In this document: piece after piece, positions 46,372-59,500 of the stretch
How positions within the stretch are numbered: the first letter of the stretch is position 1
How the letters are laid out: each line of letters starts with the position of its first letter
Source: Puccinellia tenuiflora
Lineage: Eukaryota > Streptophyta > Magnoliopsida > Poales > Poaceae
Length of the DNA: 64,000 nt
Direction: 5' to 3'
NCBI GenBank assembly: GCA_012064385.1
Contig: QRDG01000818.1
Location: forward strand, 248,001-312,000
Notes under the pieces: generated by a model
Told to the model about the DNA's origin: nothing
Databases searched by the model: none
What the model saw: only the letters and a program-made list of their open reading frames with translations
Position numbers and translations under genes: made by a program

Positions 46372-48148
46372 GATGTTGAAAGAACGAGATGTCGCCTAGA
46401 GGGGGGGGGGGGGGGTGAATAGTCGATTTAAAACTTTTACGTTTACCCTTGATAAATGCGGAATAAAACTAACGTTTAATTTATCATGCACACAACCTAA
46501 TACACTAGGTTCACCTATGTGCCGCAACAACTTATGCGAGGCAAGTTAAACAACAAGGATAGCAAGATATATAGAACTTCAGACTCGATGGCTATCACAA
46601 GGTAAATGCATAAGTAAAGGGGTTTGCTTATAGAGATAACCGACACAAGTGGAGACGGAGATTTGTTTCCCGTAGTTCCTTCCCAATGGAAGTACGTCTA
46701 CGTTGGAGAGGTGTGTGGAGGCTCCTTGGCCCTCCTACAACCACGTCCGTGCTCACCCTATTCTCCGTGAGCTCCTCCCGTGGGAAATACCCGATGGGGG
46801 ATTTGCTCATCCACTATGAGGTCATCTTGAGGGCGTTGACCAAACCCATACAATGAGGTCTTCTTGAGGCCGTTGACCAAACCCGTACAATTTGCCCGAG
46901 CCTATCTCCACAAAATAGGAGGCTCCCGTAGCACACACAACCGTCTAGGGTGCACAAAGCACCCAAGAGGCACAAGCTCTTGGGAGCCCTATGCATCCAA
47001 GAGTAACAAGCTTCTCGAAGTTCAATCCCACGTATCACCGTGGGGAACTCAAACTGATGCACCAAATGCAATGGCAAAAACACACTAAGTGGTCAAGTCC
47101 TTCTCTCCGAAATCCAACCAAAACAACTAATACTAGGGAGGGATTTGAGAGTAAGAACAAAGAAGAAACACAAAACAACTCCAAGATCTAGATCTAAAGG
47201 GTTCCCCTCACTTAGAGGAGAGATGGCTTGGTGAAGTGGTAGATCTAGATCTCCTCTATCTTTCCCTCTAAAAGGAGGCAAGAATCATAGAGGGATGAAG
47301 AGGAAGCAAGCTCTCAAAAAGGTCAACAATGGAGGAGAGAGAGAGTGCAAAGAGTTGGGCAACCATTGGGGAAGAAGACCCCTTAAATAGGTTGCCCCGA
47401 AATCCAACCGTTGGGGGCAGATTCGCGCAGGGGCAGTACTACCGCCGGGGTTGGCGGTACTACCGCCCCACGCGTTTCAGCTGACCAACGGCTAGCAAAC
47501 AAGCCCGCACTGGCGGTACTGCCGCCAGAGGCGGCAGTACTACCGCTGGCGCGCAACAGAGGGGCTAAAAGGCGGTAGTGCTGGCGGCACTGCTAGCGGT
47601 GCTGCACAGCCCAGGAGAAGGCTCAAAGTCCTCAGGAGCGGTACTACCGCCAGAGACGGCGGTACTACCGCTGAGGGCTAACAGAGCACCTCCCTGGCGG
47701 TGGTGCTGGCGGCACTGCTGGCGGTACCACCGGCGGTACTGCCGCCAGAGGCGGCGGTACTACCGCTGCACAGAGAAAAAATCAAAGCCGTGAAACTGAA
47801 TTACTTTTGCTAGGAAACTTCGATCGAGGTGAATCCAATTTTGTTGGAAAGAGGACGACAAGAGCTACCCAACAAAAAGCATAAATATTGAAACCAAGCA
47901 AGGAAGATTTTGCTAATAAATGGAAGAGTGAAACCTTTCGCACGGATGGACCGGCAAAATCTCCAAAACCGAAAACGCAAGAGAAGATGCATACGAAAAC
48001 CTTTTTGGTGAACTTGGCTCAAACATATGGAGTTCAAACATTGCTATGGACCAAACCTACAAGTATAGCTCAAAGCACACATTAGTCCTTAAGGATTGTC
48101 ATTAATTAACAAAACCACACATAGGGGCAACCATGCTCTTTCAGATGT
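46372..48148. mobile_element. Solo LTR with 5-bp TSD nested in copia element
   Basis: The segment 46377-48143 (1767 bp) begins TGAAAGAACGAGATG and ends CATGCTCTTTCA, with GATGT on both sides (46372-46376 and 48144-48148). It includes a run of about 16 G near 46400. A dense cluster of palindromic 'ggcggtactaccgcc' words lies at 47430-47770. No coding domain is seen. The TG...CA ends and 5-bp duplication support a solo LTR. Confidence 0.8.
47430..47772. repeat. Cluster of 'ggcggtactaccgcc' palindromes
   Basis: At least eight copies of the palindromic core 'gcggtactaccgc', or one-base variants, occur singly and in back-to-back pairs. Examples are 47449-47463, 47513-47550, 47637-47673 and 47723-47766. 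Neighbouring copies can also pair with each other to make larger stem-loops. The block is GC-rich in an AT-rich surrounding. Confidence 0.85.
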
Positions 48149-51100
48149 AAAAATCTATTTTAATATGTTTTATTTTAACCATTTTTAGCTCTGTTTCTCC
48201 TAAATTTTCACCATGCATGTTGTGAATCTCATGAAGCACATCAGTAGGTTTAGCCAATGTTGAAAAATCAATAATTTCACCCCCATGTTCAGAAGTGCAA
48301 AGAGAGGAATTTAGCAAAAGAATGTCATGTCATAACAAGGCACCAGCATTTCGATGAAGTTCTTTGAAAGAAAAAAAAAACCCGTCAAAAACAACATCAC
48401 GAGACACATAGACACGTCCAGTGGAGACATCAAGGCATTTAGCCCCTTTACGCATAGGACTATAGCCTAAAAATCAACAAAAAAATTGCCCGCTATATCT
48501 CATATGATAACGCGCTATAGCTTATTTGAAGATGCTACGCTATATTTAGCCAAAAATAGCCGCTACGATGCTAATCATGTTTTATACGCGCTAACCACGC
48601 TAAATACGTTAGCGTTGTAGCACGCTATTTTTTATAGAAATAAACAAGATTCCATCGACCTAAACAAAAGTCCAACACACACTCCTTCTCACTAGGTCAC
48701 TCCCCAGTATCTAACCCAATCCTCCTCGACTGTTCACGGGAGCGACGACGGCGGCGTCTCGTCGAGTTGCACGCTTGCAGCGATGACGGGAGCGCTTCCT
48801 CCACTGACGGATCGAGCTCTTCCTCCGCCTCAAGTTGCATCGGCGGCAGGAGCGCTTCCTCAACATCACAAGGAAAGAGAGTTTCTCATCCTAGGAAGAG
48901 GATGTTTCCTGTTTTACGTGATGATGATGGGGTGCAACCTGGTGGATCTTCTAGTGAATCTGAAGATGACGCCAATGATTCTAATTAAAAGTTTAAAACA
49001 GTTTGTCTTTTAGAGTTTGATACTTTGTTTATGGATTTATGCCTCATGTTTGTGTATATGCCATGGATTTGGCTCTTGACTTTTGTATCCGATTAACTAG
49101 TTATTGTTGGTATTGGTTTTGGACAAATATTTAGTGACCAAATCCTTAATATTTGGACTATATATTGCATTGTTTTGCGAAATTCTATTTCAAATATAGC
49201 ACGATATATCACGCTATAACTTTTGTAGCATTTTGAGAAGGGTGACGCTAAAAGTGATAGCAGGCTATTTTTTTCCTTGCTAAAAATACACAATGTTTGG
49301 ATCAGAAAGTAAGTTTTCATTTATTATACGACGAAGGTAGGCCAATAACACAATGGTAGGAATAATTTTGTGGAACACCTAAGAGATGATGGACATGAGC
49401 TAATCCAACTTCCACAATATAATGATGTTTTCTTTCGGCGGCACTGTTTTGTTCATGAACATGTGCACAATAGACATGATGAGCCATGCCTTGTGTCTGA
49501 AAGAAAGAATTAAGTTTAAAATATTCTCCTCCCCAATCAGATTGAACTGTAAGATTTTTTCTATCAAACTTGGGCTCAGCAAGTTTTTGAAATTAATGAA
49601 TGCTTGATAGACATCAGTCATATTCTTAAGGAAATAAATCCATGTAAATATACTTTAATCAACCATAAATCTTACATAGTAATTATGACGACCAACAGAA
49701 ATAGGGCAGGACCTCAAACATCAGAAAAGATTAACTGAAGGGGGACAATGGAGACACAATTGGACACAAGATAAGGAAGTTGATGACTCTTATCCTATTG
49801 ACAAGGATTACAAATAGACTCAAAACTCCAATCCTTAGTAAAAGAAAGTTTATTTTTGCTAATAAATTGGATGACAACTTGAAGTGATGGATGACCGAGA
49901 GGACTGTGCCACTTCGCTTGGGATGGTTTGCTAAGGAGAAAGCATGCTTATGATGATGTGATGCGACCATAGATGATATGAGTGGATATAGAACGCCTAG
50001 ACACCATCCTCTATATAGAATCTTTCTCATGACCTGATCCTTAATAAAAAAGTAAATAAGGATGAAATTTGAGAAAACTTGATTGTCAAGGGCATATCGA
50101 TGAACATAAGATTTTTCAAGGCATTAAGGAAATGCAAAATATTGCAAAGTGCAGAACTTTGAAAAAGTTTGCGAATTATAGAATTGCCAACATTACATAC
50201 ACCCATACCTTGTCCACTAGTAGTGCTCACCTTGTCACGACCACTGTATGTGTGACGAACTAATAAAATGTTGAGCTCACCATTGATATGATGTGTAGCA
50301 CCGGTATCTGAGTACCAATTTGTGTCTATTCCATAAGCATGTGGCGCCTCCCCAAGCACATAATCGTCAATATCCTGGAAGCGATACCCACCATCCTTGG
50401 AAGGATGTACTAGAATCCCACAGATCTGACAAGTAGCATCAACCCAAGGAGAGGTACCATGCCGACCTCGTCCACATCCACGACCTGCTTACATGCGAAT
50501 GCTACTGCAGTTGTTGAAATTGTTGCGAGGAAATTCATCATGGTTGTCGTCACAACGACGATTATCCTAGCGTCGGTCATCCCGCTTTTCATCGTGGTGC
50601 CCGTAAAATCATGGCCAACATTTTGTTGATAGGCACTCCGATTTCTAGTGCAATTTTCTTCATTGGCTGGGTCTCAAAGTCTCCGTCCACAGGTGAAACC
50701 AAGCATCTCATGTTTGTCGGTCATAGGACTGAATTTGTGAGAATAGTTCATCAATAGTGATTGAAGAGCTCATAACACCGAGGGCAACAACTACGACATT
50801 ATAATCATGACCTAGACCAACCAATATAAAGGAGATGAGTTCTTGTTCCTCTAGCGGCTTTGCAGCTGCCGCTAGTTCATCTACAAGACCCTACATCTTG
50901 ATGAAGAACGCCTGAGTTGACATGTTGTTTTTCTTTGTGTTGGCCAACGCGGTTCGGAGGTTTGGGACACATATGTGTTTTGCGAGGAGAGCATCTCTTC
51001 TAATGCTCAATCCGGAGAACATGCATGAGTATCTCCTTGGAGCGAGTTGAGCAGATAGCTGGCTACATTTTAATCCCGGGCAAGCTAGGTTGTGTACTCA

Positions 51101-51391
51101 GGATTAGGAACCACCATCGATACCTTGTCTTTGTCTGGATTTGGGACGACCACCTTTTGAAACGACGCGACATCGGTGTCATCGAGGAGGCCGGTGAGTT
51201 GCCCACCACAGTTAGCAGTTAGAACCTAGGCTCGCCACAACTGATAGTTGATCGACACCAATTTCTCGAACGGCGGAGAGCCAAGATTCGGCACACCAAC
51301 GCTAGAGGATGATGATGCCATGGCTGCAACAGTGGAGACCTCGGTAAGCTGGATATCTAGGGTTTTGTGGGAAGAGGTAGTTCTTATACCA
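48149..51391 (-). pseudogene. Copia pol remnants: protease and integrase pieces
   Basis: Minus-strand fragments in copia order: protease around 50230-50360 (TNWYSDTGATHHI, with the catalytic Asp-Thr-Gly); integrase-like pieces at 49400-49621; and the integrase C-terminal signature KGAKCLDVSTGRVYVSRDV near 48390-48450. Many stops and frame changes separate them. Reverse transcriptase and RNase H are missing, replaced by a jump to the 3' end. The block 48465-49300, rich in 'gctata' words, looks like a further insertion with a small acidic open frame (48767-48988). Confidence 0.7.
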
Positions 51392-51658
51392 TGTAACTTT
51401 TGAAAGCGTTTCTTCTCGGTGCATATTACCAAGCTGCCTCGTGTATATTTATATGGGGTGCATGGCGACACTTTGCTCTTACAATATGTAATACGAACCT
51501 ACTCGAGTTTAGTTTTATATTCCAACCAAACTCGTTTACCAAACAAATATAACTCTATCTCTAATAATCTTAGGAAAATATTTTTGGAGCCTCCTATAAA
51601 ATTTGGGGTTGGAACCCTAAATGTAGAGAGGCCAAATGTAAGATTTCGGAGTAGCCTC

Positions 51659-53243
51659 TAAGGCCATCTCCAACGCGCCGACCCATTTCGTCCGAAACGG
51701 TCCGTTTCGCTCCGGATGGGTCGAAACTAGGGCCCAACGCGCCGACGCAAACGGACCGACGTCCGTTTTTTCGTCCGTTTCGACCCAAATCCGGCCCAAA
51801 TTTGAGCCGGGTTTGCGTCGGCGCGGATCGGAAACGGAGCGACGCAGCGTACGTTCGCATCCGTCCACACCTGGGCTCGGTCCCACTTCGCAGTGACAGG
51901 AACCGCCCCCAGTCCTTCTTTTTTATCCACCCGTGCGGTCCCCGGCTGGAACCCCACTCCCATTTCCACTTCCGTCCCCATCTGCTCCCTCGCCGCCGGC
52001 ACAAACCCTAGCCAGCTACAGCCACAATGGGCTTCTTCGGACGCAAGACGAAGAACGACGCCGAGGCCGGGTCCTCCCGCCGCCGCGCGGCCCCGGCACG
52101 CTCGACGCCGGCTCCCCCCGCCGCTCCGTTTCAGCTTGCACCACCGGCGGTGGCGAACCGGCGGCGCGTGAGGGACCGTTCGTACCTCAACGGCACCACC
52201 TGCCAGTGGTACTGGGACAACGCCGTCCCTCTACCCTGGCCAGACGTCCATCTCGCCGACGGATGGTATCTGAATCCGGAAAGGATTCCGGTGCCGCCCG
52301 TCCCGACGAGCGGCCGAGCGAGGGCGGAGGAGATCCAGCGTCGCCGGGCCCAGCTCCCGCCGAACCTCCGCGCCGACCCGGCGTTCTCGGCGAACAGTCC
52401 CTTTTGGGACACTTGGTTCAAGGACGAGCACGACGTGCGGCGCAGGACGGCTTTCCTGTCCGTGCGGCCACCGCCGCCACCACGCGGCTATGCTCCACCA
52501 CCGCCTCCCCCACCAATGTGGGTGAAGGGGAAGTGGAGGAGGAGGAGGAGCAGCGCGGCGAGCCCACCAAGGAGGAGGAGGAGGAGGAGGAGGAGATCCT
52601 CAAAAATGTGATGGAGGACTAGCTGCGCACCCACGCCAAGGAGGAGGGCCGGCGGTGTCCAGGCCTGGACGACGTGCTGCTCCTGTCTGCCAAGGAGGCC
52701 CACAATCCTCTGCCGCCGCCGCAGTGGTTCGAGACCTTGGACCTCGATCTGCCGCCGGTTCCGCCTCTCCCCGAGGGGCTCATCGGGCAGCGCTGGACAT
52801 GGACTTCCCCGCTGCCCCAGCTACTACCGCTGTCGCCGGAGCAGCCGCAAGAGCAGCCACCTACTCCCCCGGCGAGAGTTCCACCGGCCCATCTTTGGGC
52901 CCCGCCGCCGTTCATTGACCTCTCCAACGAGGACGACGACGAGGAGTAGGCCGCCGGTAGCCAGGGCAGTAGCTAGGCCAGTAGCTAGGGCAGTAGCTAG
53001 TGTGGTTTTTTTTTTGTATAATTATGTGTAAACAGGCCGTTTGTGGCCCATCCCCCTATCTATTAATCGAAAACGGCGCTTTCCAGGCCTGCTAATGAAA
53101 AAAAAAAAATGGGTCGGCCGCGTTGGGTGCACTACCCTCGGCCCGGACGCGGCCGGAGATTTTCTGTCCGTTTCCCGACCCAAACGGAGCAAAAACAGAT
53201 CAAAAACAGGTCCGTTTGGATCGGCGCGTTGGAGATGGCCTAA
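51659..53243 (+). mobile_element. PIF/Harbinger element with TAA TSD
   Basis: The element 51662-53240 (1579 bp) has 21-bp terminal inverted repeats (ggccatctccaacgcgccga, first 20) and TAA on each side. It carries a transposon-type ORF on the plus strand but no DDE transposase, so it depends on an enzyme encoded elsewhere. It lies about 460 bp past the CHX stop codon. Confidence 0.9.
52027..52949 (+). pseudogene. ORF of the PIF/Harbinger element, broken
   Basis: The ATG at 52027 begins MGFFGRKTKNDAEAG. The frame holds RSYLNGTTCQWYWDN and LADGWYLNPERIPVPPVP, a pattern I associate with repeated uncharacterised proteins of grass PIF/Harbinger elements. A proline run follows, and then the frame must change (about 52520-52560) to continue through an acidic Glu-rich tract. 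A TAG at 52620 interrupts, and the same frame resumes LRTHAKEEGRRCPGL... to end DLSNEDDDEE at 52949. Function unknown; a DNA-binding partner of the transposase would be a guess. Confidence 0.6.
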
Positions 53244-53701
53244 ATGTTTTTGAGGTCATAGTATAAGGCATTCGCTAGAGCCTTTTTCCGCGTCCGGCCT
53301 TTAAATCCGTGGAAATTTTACAGATTGTAGCTAGAGATGCTCTAAGGCCCTCGATCTTACTGGCATGGTTGTGCCTTATACTCCAAGCACCAGGGAGGAA
53401 AAGAAGAAGGGGAAATTATGAGGCCATCAGCCACAATGAAGAAGAGTATATATACAGTAACGATAGGTTAAGCTACCATGAGACCAAATTTGGACATGCT
53501 CATTACTTGATCAACTCGTATCGTCATTTTTCACCTAAAGGAGTGACCAATTACGAAAACCAAACAGTACATTGACTACATAATCAATCAGCTAGAAGAA
53601 TTGTACAGAACACATCCATCCAACCAACTACCTAGAAATCTCGTGCTTTACACTACCCCGATTAATTAACAACGATCCAATCCTCATCTTCTCATTTCAG
53701 G
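53244..53701. other. 3' flank of the CHX gene, no other feature seen
   Basis: This is AT-rich sequence between the PIF/Harbinger element and the CHX stop codon. It is likely to contain the CHX 3' UTR. No clear polyadenylation signal was singled out. Confidence 0.4.
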
Positions 53702-56510
53702 TCAGAACCCACCGGCCCATCCGCCGCGCACACCGGCGCTCGTCGGTGTCCGCTGGTTGGCATTAGTCAGGTACTGCCGCACTGGGTCATCCGCTATCGT
53801 CGGCCCGGCCTGCGCGGGCGCCATTCCCGCCGGTTGCGCCGTGGTGATCACGTACTGCTGCATCACCAGCACGGACACCATCTTGGAGAACTCGGACGAC
53901 ACGAGCAGGTCCCCGATGGGCCCCAGCTCCGGCGACTCCATCCATTCGGACAACGCCGACGTGAGTGGCGAGCTCTCCTCGCCGGGCTGCCTGCCGACGA
54001 TGTACAGCTCGTGCGCGTTGTCCAGGTTCCGGATGGCCGCCAGCGTTTCCTCGCTGTTGGCTACCACCTGCTCCCCGTACAGGATGGCCTCGTTGCCCAC
54101 GTTGCGCGACCGGAATTCGTTCAGGTACTCCTCGTCCATCTGCCGCTCGGTCTTGGGGATGTCGGGCACGATGGTGATGGCGCGAGAGCCGGACACGGCC
54201 GGCGGCGCCATCGTCGCTGCCGGCGGCGGCGGCGTGTAGCCTGGTGGGATGAAGCGGATTATGGTGAGGCAGACGCCCGGGTTCTCGACCATCCGCCACG
54301 CGTACGCGAGCCCCTCGCGGTCGTCGGGCCCGCCGAAGAAGAGCAGCGCGACGTGGTGCACGCTGGCCATGCGCGCCGTGGCGGCGCTGAGGCCCCGGTC
54401 GACGAGGATGCCGATGGAGCAGGGCGCCGCGCCGAGGATGCTCTCGTTGAAGGCCCTGAGGTTCGGGTTGATTGGCTCCATGCCGCCGTCCACTGTCTGC
54501 TGCTTGTGGAACGGGAGCACGATGAGGGACACGTGCTTGTCCTCCGCCAGAACCGACACGTCCTCGTGCATCGTCTGGTACGGCGACACCGCCGTCAGCG
54601 CCTGGACCGACACGCCGCCTGCATATGCCTTCGCGTCAGGTCACTCGATCGTTGTTGCATCGATCCGATCGCAATGGAAGACATGAATGCGTACTAACCG
54701 ACGACGCTCTCCTCGTAGTTCTCGAAGGCGTTAAAGATGTGCTCGCTGGCGCCGGGGGCGGCGGTGTGGTGGGCTGCGAGCATGTTGGAGGCGCGGCCGG
54801 TGAGCTCCACGAGATGGAGCGCGTAGATGAAGATGGGGGAGCGCTTGGTCGGGTTGGAGAGCTCGAGGAGGGAGATGATGGACGGCACGTTGCGGGTGGT
54901 GTGCACGCACGCCAGCATGCGCAGTTCCGCGTCGTGCTTGGAACGCTGCAGGTTGCGCCGCTTGTACCCGACCAGCCGCCGTGCCGGGCGGTACACCGTC
55001 GTCACCACCGGCGTCACCAGCGCCGTCATGGCCACCGACACCAGCACCATCACCGCGAACGACTCATCGTCCAACACCTGCAACCACAGCACCGATGCAT
55101 GTCACAAATTGCACATTGGTCGCCCGTGTAGTCAAATTATCCAAGAGATGACCAGTTACCTGCTTGTCCCTTCCGATGTTGAGGACGATCATCTCGACGA
55201 GCCCCCTGGTGTTCATGAGGAAGCCGAGGGCGACGCCGTCGCGGAAGGTCATGGTGTAGGAGATGGCGATGAGGATTGTGCCCATGATCTTGGCAAAGCT
55301 AGCCATGACGAACACGAGCACGAGGAGCCCCACGGTGACCGGGTCGCGCACCCTGGTCAAGTTGGTGCGGAGGCCACTGATTGCGAAGAAGAGCGGGAGG
55401 AGCAGCCCCGTCACGAAGTCCTCCATCTTCTCGATGAGCACCACCCCGAGCTCCCCGCTGGGTATCACCAGCCCGTACACGAAAGCGCCGAACACGGAGT
55501 GGATGCCGATGGCGTCGGTGCACGCGCCGGCGATCATGACGCCCGTGAGTATGAGCGTGATCTGCATGTCGCTGATGGTCTCGCCCTCGGGCACGCGGCG
55601 CACGAGCCACCACATGGCCGGGCGCACGACGTAGAAGCAGACGAGCACGAATGACACCCCGGAGAGGAGCACCCAGAGGGAGGAGAAGGGGGTGCTGTTC
55701 ACCTCGGAGATGGCGATGGCGAGCGCGAGCAGGATCCAGGCGCACATGTCGTTGACGATGGCGGCCGACATGGCGATCTTGCCGAGGTCGGAGTTGAGGA
55801 GCTTGATCTCGGCGAGGATGCGGGCGAGCACGGGGAAGGCGGTGACGGAGAGCGCGACGCCGAGGAAGAGCAGGAAGGAGGCCTGGTGCACGTTCTTGGA
55901 CACCTGGTGCCGGAAGATGAAGGAGGTGGCGGTGCCGATGCAGAAGGGCAGCGCCATGCCGGCCACCGCGATGATCACCGCCTTCTTCCCGGAGCGCTTG
56001 ATGACGTTGACGTCCATCTCGAGGCCGACGAGGAAGAGGAAGTAGAGGAGGCCCAGGTGCGCCACCGTCTCGAGGGTGAGCAGGCTCCGCAACGGGAACA
56101 CCGTGCCCGCCCATGTCCCCACCTGCCCCATCAGCGACGGCCCCAGGATCACGCCGGCCTGCATGCATCCAGGACATATGCGTCGTGTGTTCAGCAAGCA
56201 AGCAGAATCCTGAGCTAGCAGTTAATGGAGGGAAGGGACGCACGAGGATCTCAGCGATGACGCGGGGCTGGCGGAAGGGCTTGAGGAGGAGGACGAGGAG
56301 GCGGGTGGTGCCGACGATGATGGCCGTCTGGAGGATGAAGAGCGGGAGGGAGAACTCGAGCGGGCTCACGCCCTGCCAGATGCCGTACGTGGTGACCATC
56401 ATGGGGGAATAGCACACCACCGCCTCCGTCGCGCTGCTGCCGGTCAGGCCCGACGTGACGTTCTTTGCCGGAAGCTCGCCGGCCGTGCTCCCGGGTATCG
56501 TGTCGGCCAT
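53702..56510 (-). CDS. CHX: Cation/H+ exchanger, CHX family, four exons
   Basis: Model: 56510-56244, 56158-55160, 55077-54699 and 54618-53702, all GT-AG, giving 853 residues (usual CHX length about 780-850). It would exchange K+ (or Na+) for H+ across an endomembrane or the plasma membrane and help set pH and K+ balance. The first half holds about 12 hydrophobic segments of the Na+/H+ exchanger fold: ICs such as AGVILGPSLMG, LYFLFLVGLEMD, LGVALSVTAFPVLARIL, and AAIVNDMCAW with the Asn-Asp ion-binding pair near 225-226. The soluble C-terminal half has two UspA-like parts (SIISLLELSNPTKRSPIFIY; FGGPDDREGLAYAWRM). No stops or frameshifts. Exact CHX number within the CHX15-20 type is not determined. 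Confidence 0.95.
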
Positions 56511-56532
56511 CTCGGCGCATGGGACGATGCAC
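56251..56532 (-). promoter_or_regulatory. Upstream ATGs of CHX in another frame
   Basis: Two ATGs (56532 and 56520) lie just before the CHX start at 56510 in a different frame. They open a 93-codon frame that overlaps the whole first exon. If the transcript starts upstream of them, they would lower CHX translation. The CHX ATG is still preferred because only its frame gives the conserved protein. Confidence 0.45.
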
Positions 56533-59500
56533 CCTAGCCCTCCTCGTTCGTGCGTGCGTGCTCTGCCGCGCGCCTTGGCTCGCTCGCTCGCGCGCGTGCG
56601 CGGGTATGCTGGATTTGGCGAGACGAGGAGTGTGATTGGTTTGGGAATAGGGTGGAAAAGGTCAAAGTGAGGAGAGAGTATAGGCAGCCGCGAGCGGCGG
56701 CCGGAGAGTAGGAGGGCTTCTAATTTTAGGCCGGTTTCCTGGGGAGTTCACGGTTGTGCACGGCCTCATTGGGACCTGTCGTTTACCACCAGACGATCGA
56801 GGCCGAGGGAGCCATCAGATTTGACTTTATTCCATCCATCACCTCACAAATCTCAACTCCAAGACATGAAAGGATTTGGGACAACTTAGATTAAGAAAAA
56901 TCATACACAAATGCGTTTTTAGTGTGTGACTAATTTTCAACGGAAAGAGAATTAACTTGTTTCAATGTCATCAAGCTCAGCTGCAAATGACTAGCACGAA
57001 TCACGAAGTAAATTTAAACTACTAGGGACATTTTGTTTTATTGTAACCCCACATGCAACTGAAAATATCTCTATTGCAACCTAGCTTGCTTATATGTGCA
57101 TGAATTCCGACGTCAGTGTACAGCTTGACTGAGCACTAATTTAACTCTTAGCTAGCCGAGAATTACCGAGGAGTAGAAAATCTTTGATATTATGGGTGTT
57201 AGAAGCTGAGTGAGAGATAACTATCTCTAATCACACTACAGTGCATGGAACAAAAATATTGGAGAGGATTTAGAAACATGTCCGCGTGAATATGGTGTGT
57301 ATGTCGTGGTACGTACACATGTATATATACGTCTTTCCTTCAAACTGAAACTTAAAACTCCCACATAATTAAGAAACCCAAACGTTGAATATAACAGAAA
57401 ATTAGCAACCCCAACCTCAAAAACGACACATAAACATGATGCAAGAGAAAGAGAAAAAACATGTGTGACATGCGCGGCATTCGTGCCCAGATTTGGATAC
57501 AAATCCCTTGATAACCTTCTTACGTGTGATGGTGCCTCGAATGTTGTAGATCATGTTCATGTTCATGTGTCCCTTGATAATGTTTTGTTCATGTTCATAT
57601 TCTTCTACATTCTCCCGTTCCATGTCTTTGTGAACCACTATGTAACTATAAACAAATCATCCTCCTGCAAATATGAGTTGTCCAACCTGCTGTCATACAT
57701 CGTCGTCCATGCCGAAGTGGCGAGGTTCTATTTGTACAAGATAATTAGTTCCTTTGCATTTTAGTTGGTGACAAACAAACCAATGCAAATCAATAATTAC
57801 CGTATCTAGATAAACTCTAAAGATGTGATCCTGAACTTAAGCTAATTATTAAGACAACGCATTCTCGAACGTACGCCTATGAGCATACCGCAAGATGCGT
57901 ATGTGTTTAACCTCTTTTTCTCTCTCAGAAGAACACCCTTTTTTCGAATCTTTCCTAAATTTATATAGATCAGCTTCTCAATTCTACGAAAATTTCCAAT
58001 TTCGGTTGGTGACAATATTTGCATGTTCCTCAATTAATTATGCCAATTTGCTACATGATTCGGTAGATTGAAAATTCTACCACAAATCAACAAATTACCA
58101 CTGTTCCATCATCCACACTTAGTTTTCCTGTGAAACCATCGTTAATTCCTCTGTTATTTTGTTCACTTAACAATTTCCTATGAAACCATTGGTTAAATCA
58201 CTCTTAGTAATTTTGACCACTACACAATCTATTTTTAGTTCAATTTTCAGTTCCATCTCCTTTCCAAGAGCAGCTTGCAGAACAAAATTAGGTGACTATG
58301 GTATGTTGTTGGATCCTTGTGTCGTGGTATTTTGGACATACGAGTCATCAGGGGTGGCTAACGTTAAGGACATAAGGGCAAGGTGATAATGGAGCCTACT
58401 CAAAGCGGGATTGTCGGTGGAGAGTGCCTACTCCTATTGTGAATCTCTGATATCAATATAGATCTGGTTACAAGATTGTCGTCGGGTTAGAAGATTAGGT
58501 TGCAAGTTTTGGACTAAGGCCTCAATGACATATCTATCTCTATCTAGTATGTCCGTCAAGGGGTGCCCCTGTCTAGCTTTATATAGTCAACAACTAGGTG
58601 TACATGAGTTCTACCAGGACTTGGTAATGTGTCTTCTAATCCAAGGTGTCGTGCGACTCACGCCTTCCTTCGCCAGTTCAGCTTCTGTCCTCGTCTAGCA
58701 GTCTTGGGCCATCAGTATTTAAGTCGGGACAAACGCTCGTGGGCCACCCTGTCCTGCTAGATTATATATGATTGTCGTGGCGATACCTATTTGGTATTCC
58801 CCCGATTTCTTGGCTTGCCTATTGCGTCCATTTTTTGCAGCGATGGTGGTTTACTTCAAAAAGGTCATATTTCCTTTCCCATGCATGTTGATTATTTTTT
58901 TATGCTAGATAAGAATAACATGATTTTTCAGGGAGCCGTAGGATTTACCATTGGCACATTTAATTTTTTATTGATTGATTTATGTCATGGGACTAGTGAT
59001 AGACATGCATGCCCTAAGTTCGGTATTTTTAGCATCAAGAGAACATACATGTTGTAGTTTAGCAACAATGGGGGCAATATATTGGTTCTCCAAAATACAA
59101 AGTGATATGATTTTTCTTGATTAATTGATGTTATAATAAGCACACTGCATCGTACTAAACCAAGTTCAGTTATAGTAATCATGTTTTCTGTTTTTTGTGC
59201 TTATTAATTGCACGAACTATAATGTTTCCTTGCAAGATGCCAAGATTGTGAGCTTTTTGGAATAGTGATTGTGCTACCTTGTTATCCTATTAATTTTGCA
59301 ATTATGTTGGCTACCAATTTGAAAGAACACAATGAAGTATGTCCATGTTCAACTTCTTTACATATTGATCTCTCTTGGCTACTAAAATAAAGGAAACATT
59401 TGACCTTGATTATAAAGACCTCAAAGAGAAGTATGCTGAATCATTGATTGTCCCAGTAGCTTAAGGATTGTACTTTGTATGACTTGTGCATTGATGAGCT

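Larger units (their letters stand above)
46046..51571 (-). mobile_element. Degraded copia retrotransposon with both LTRs
   Basis: The element reads right to left: 5' LTR 51392-51566 (175 bp), 3' LTR 46051-46226 (176 bp). A purine tract (AAGGGAGGG) stands directly before the 3' LTR, and a PBS-like TGGTATAAGAAC directly after the 5' LTR. Flanks ATCAT and ATCTT are a 4/5 match for a target duplication. The interior has been shortened and contains the solo LTR at 46377. Confidence 0.85.

Noticed and set aside
53834..54697. 287-codon plus-strand frame opposite CHX exon 4
   Set aside because: Antisense shadow of a GC-rich exon, rich in His, Arg and Val repeats, without a recognisable domain.
55299..56510. 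403-codon minus-strand frame across the CHX gene starting at the same ATG
   Set aside because: It reads through the first intron without splicing and then continues in the wrong register of exon 2 (Arg/His/Pro-rich). The spliced model gives the conserved exchanger.
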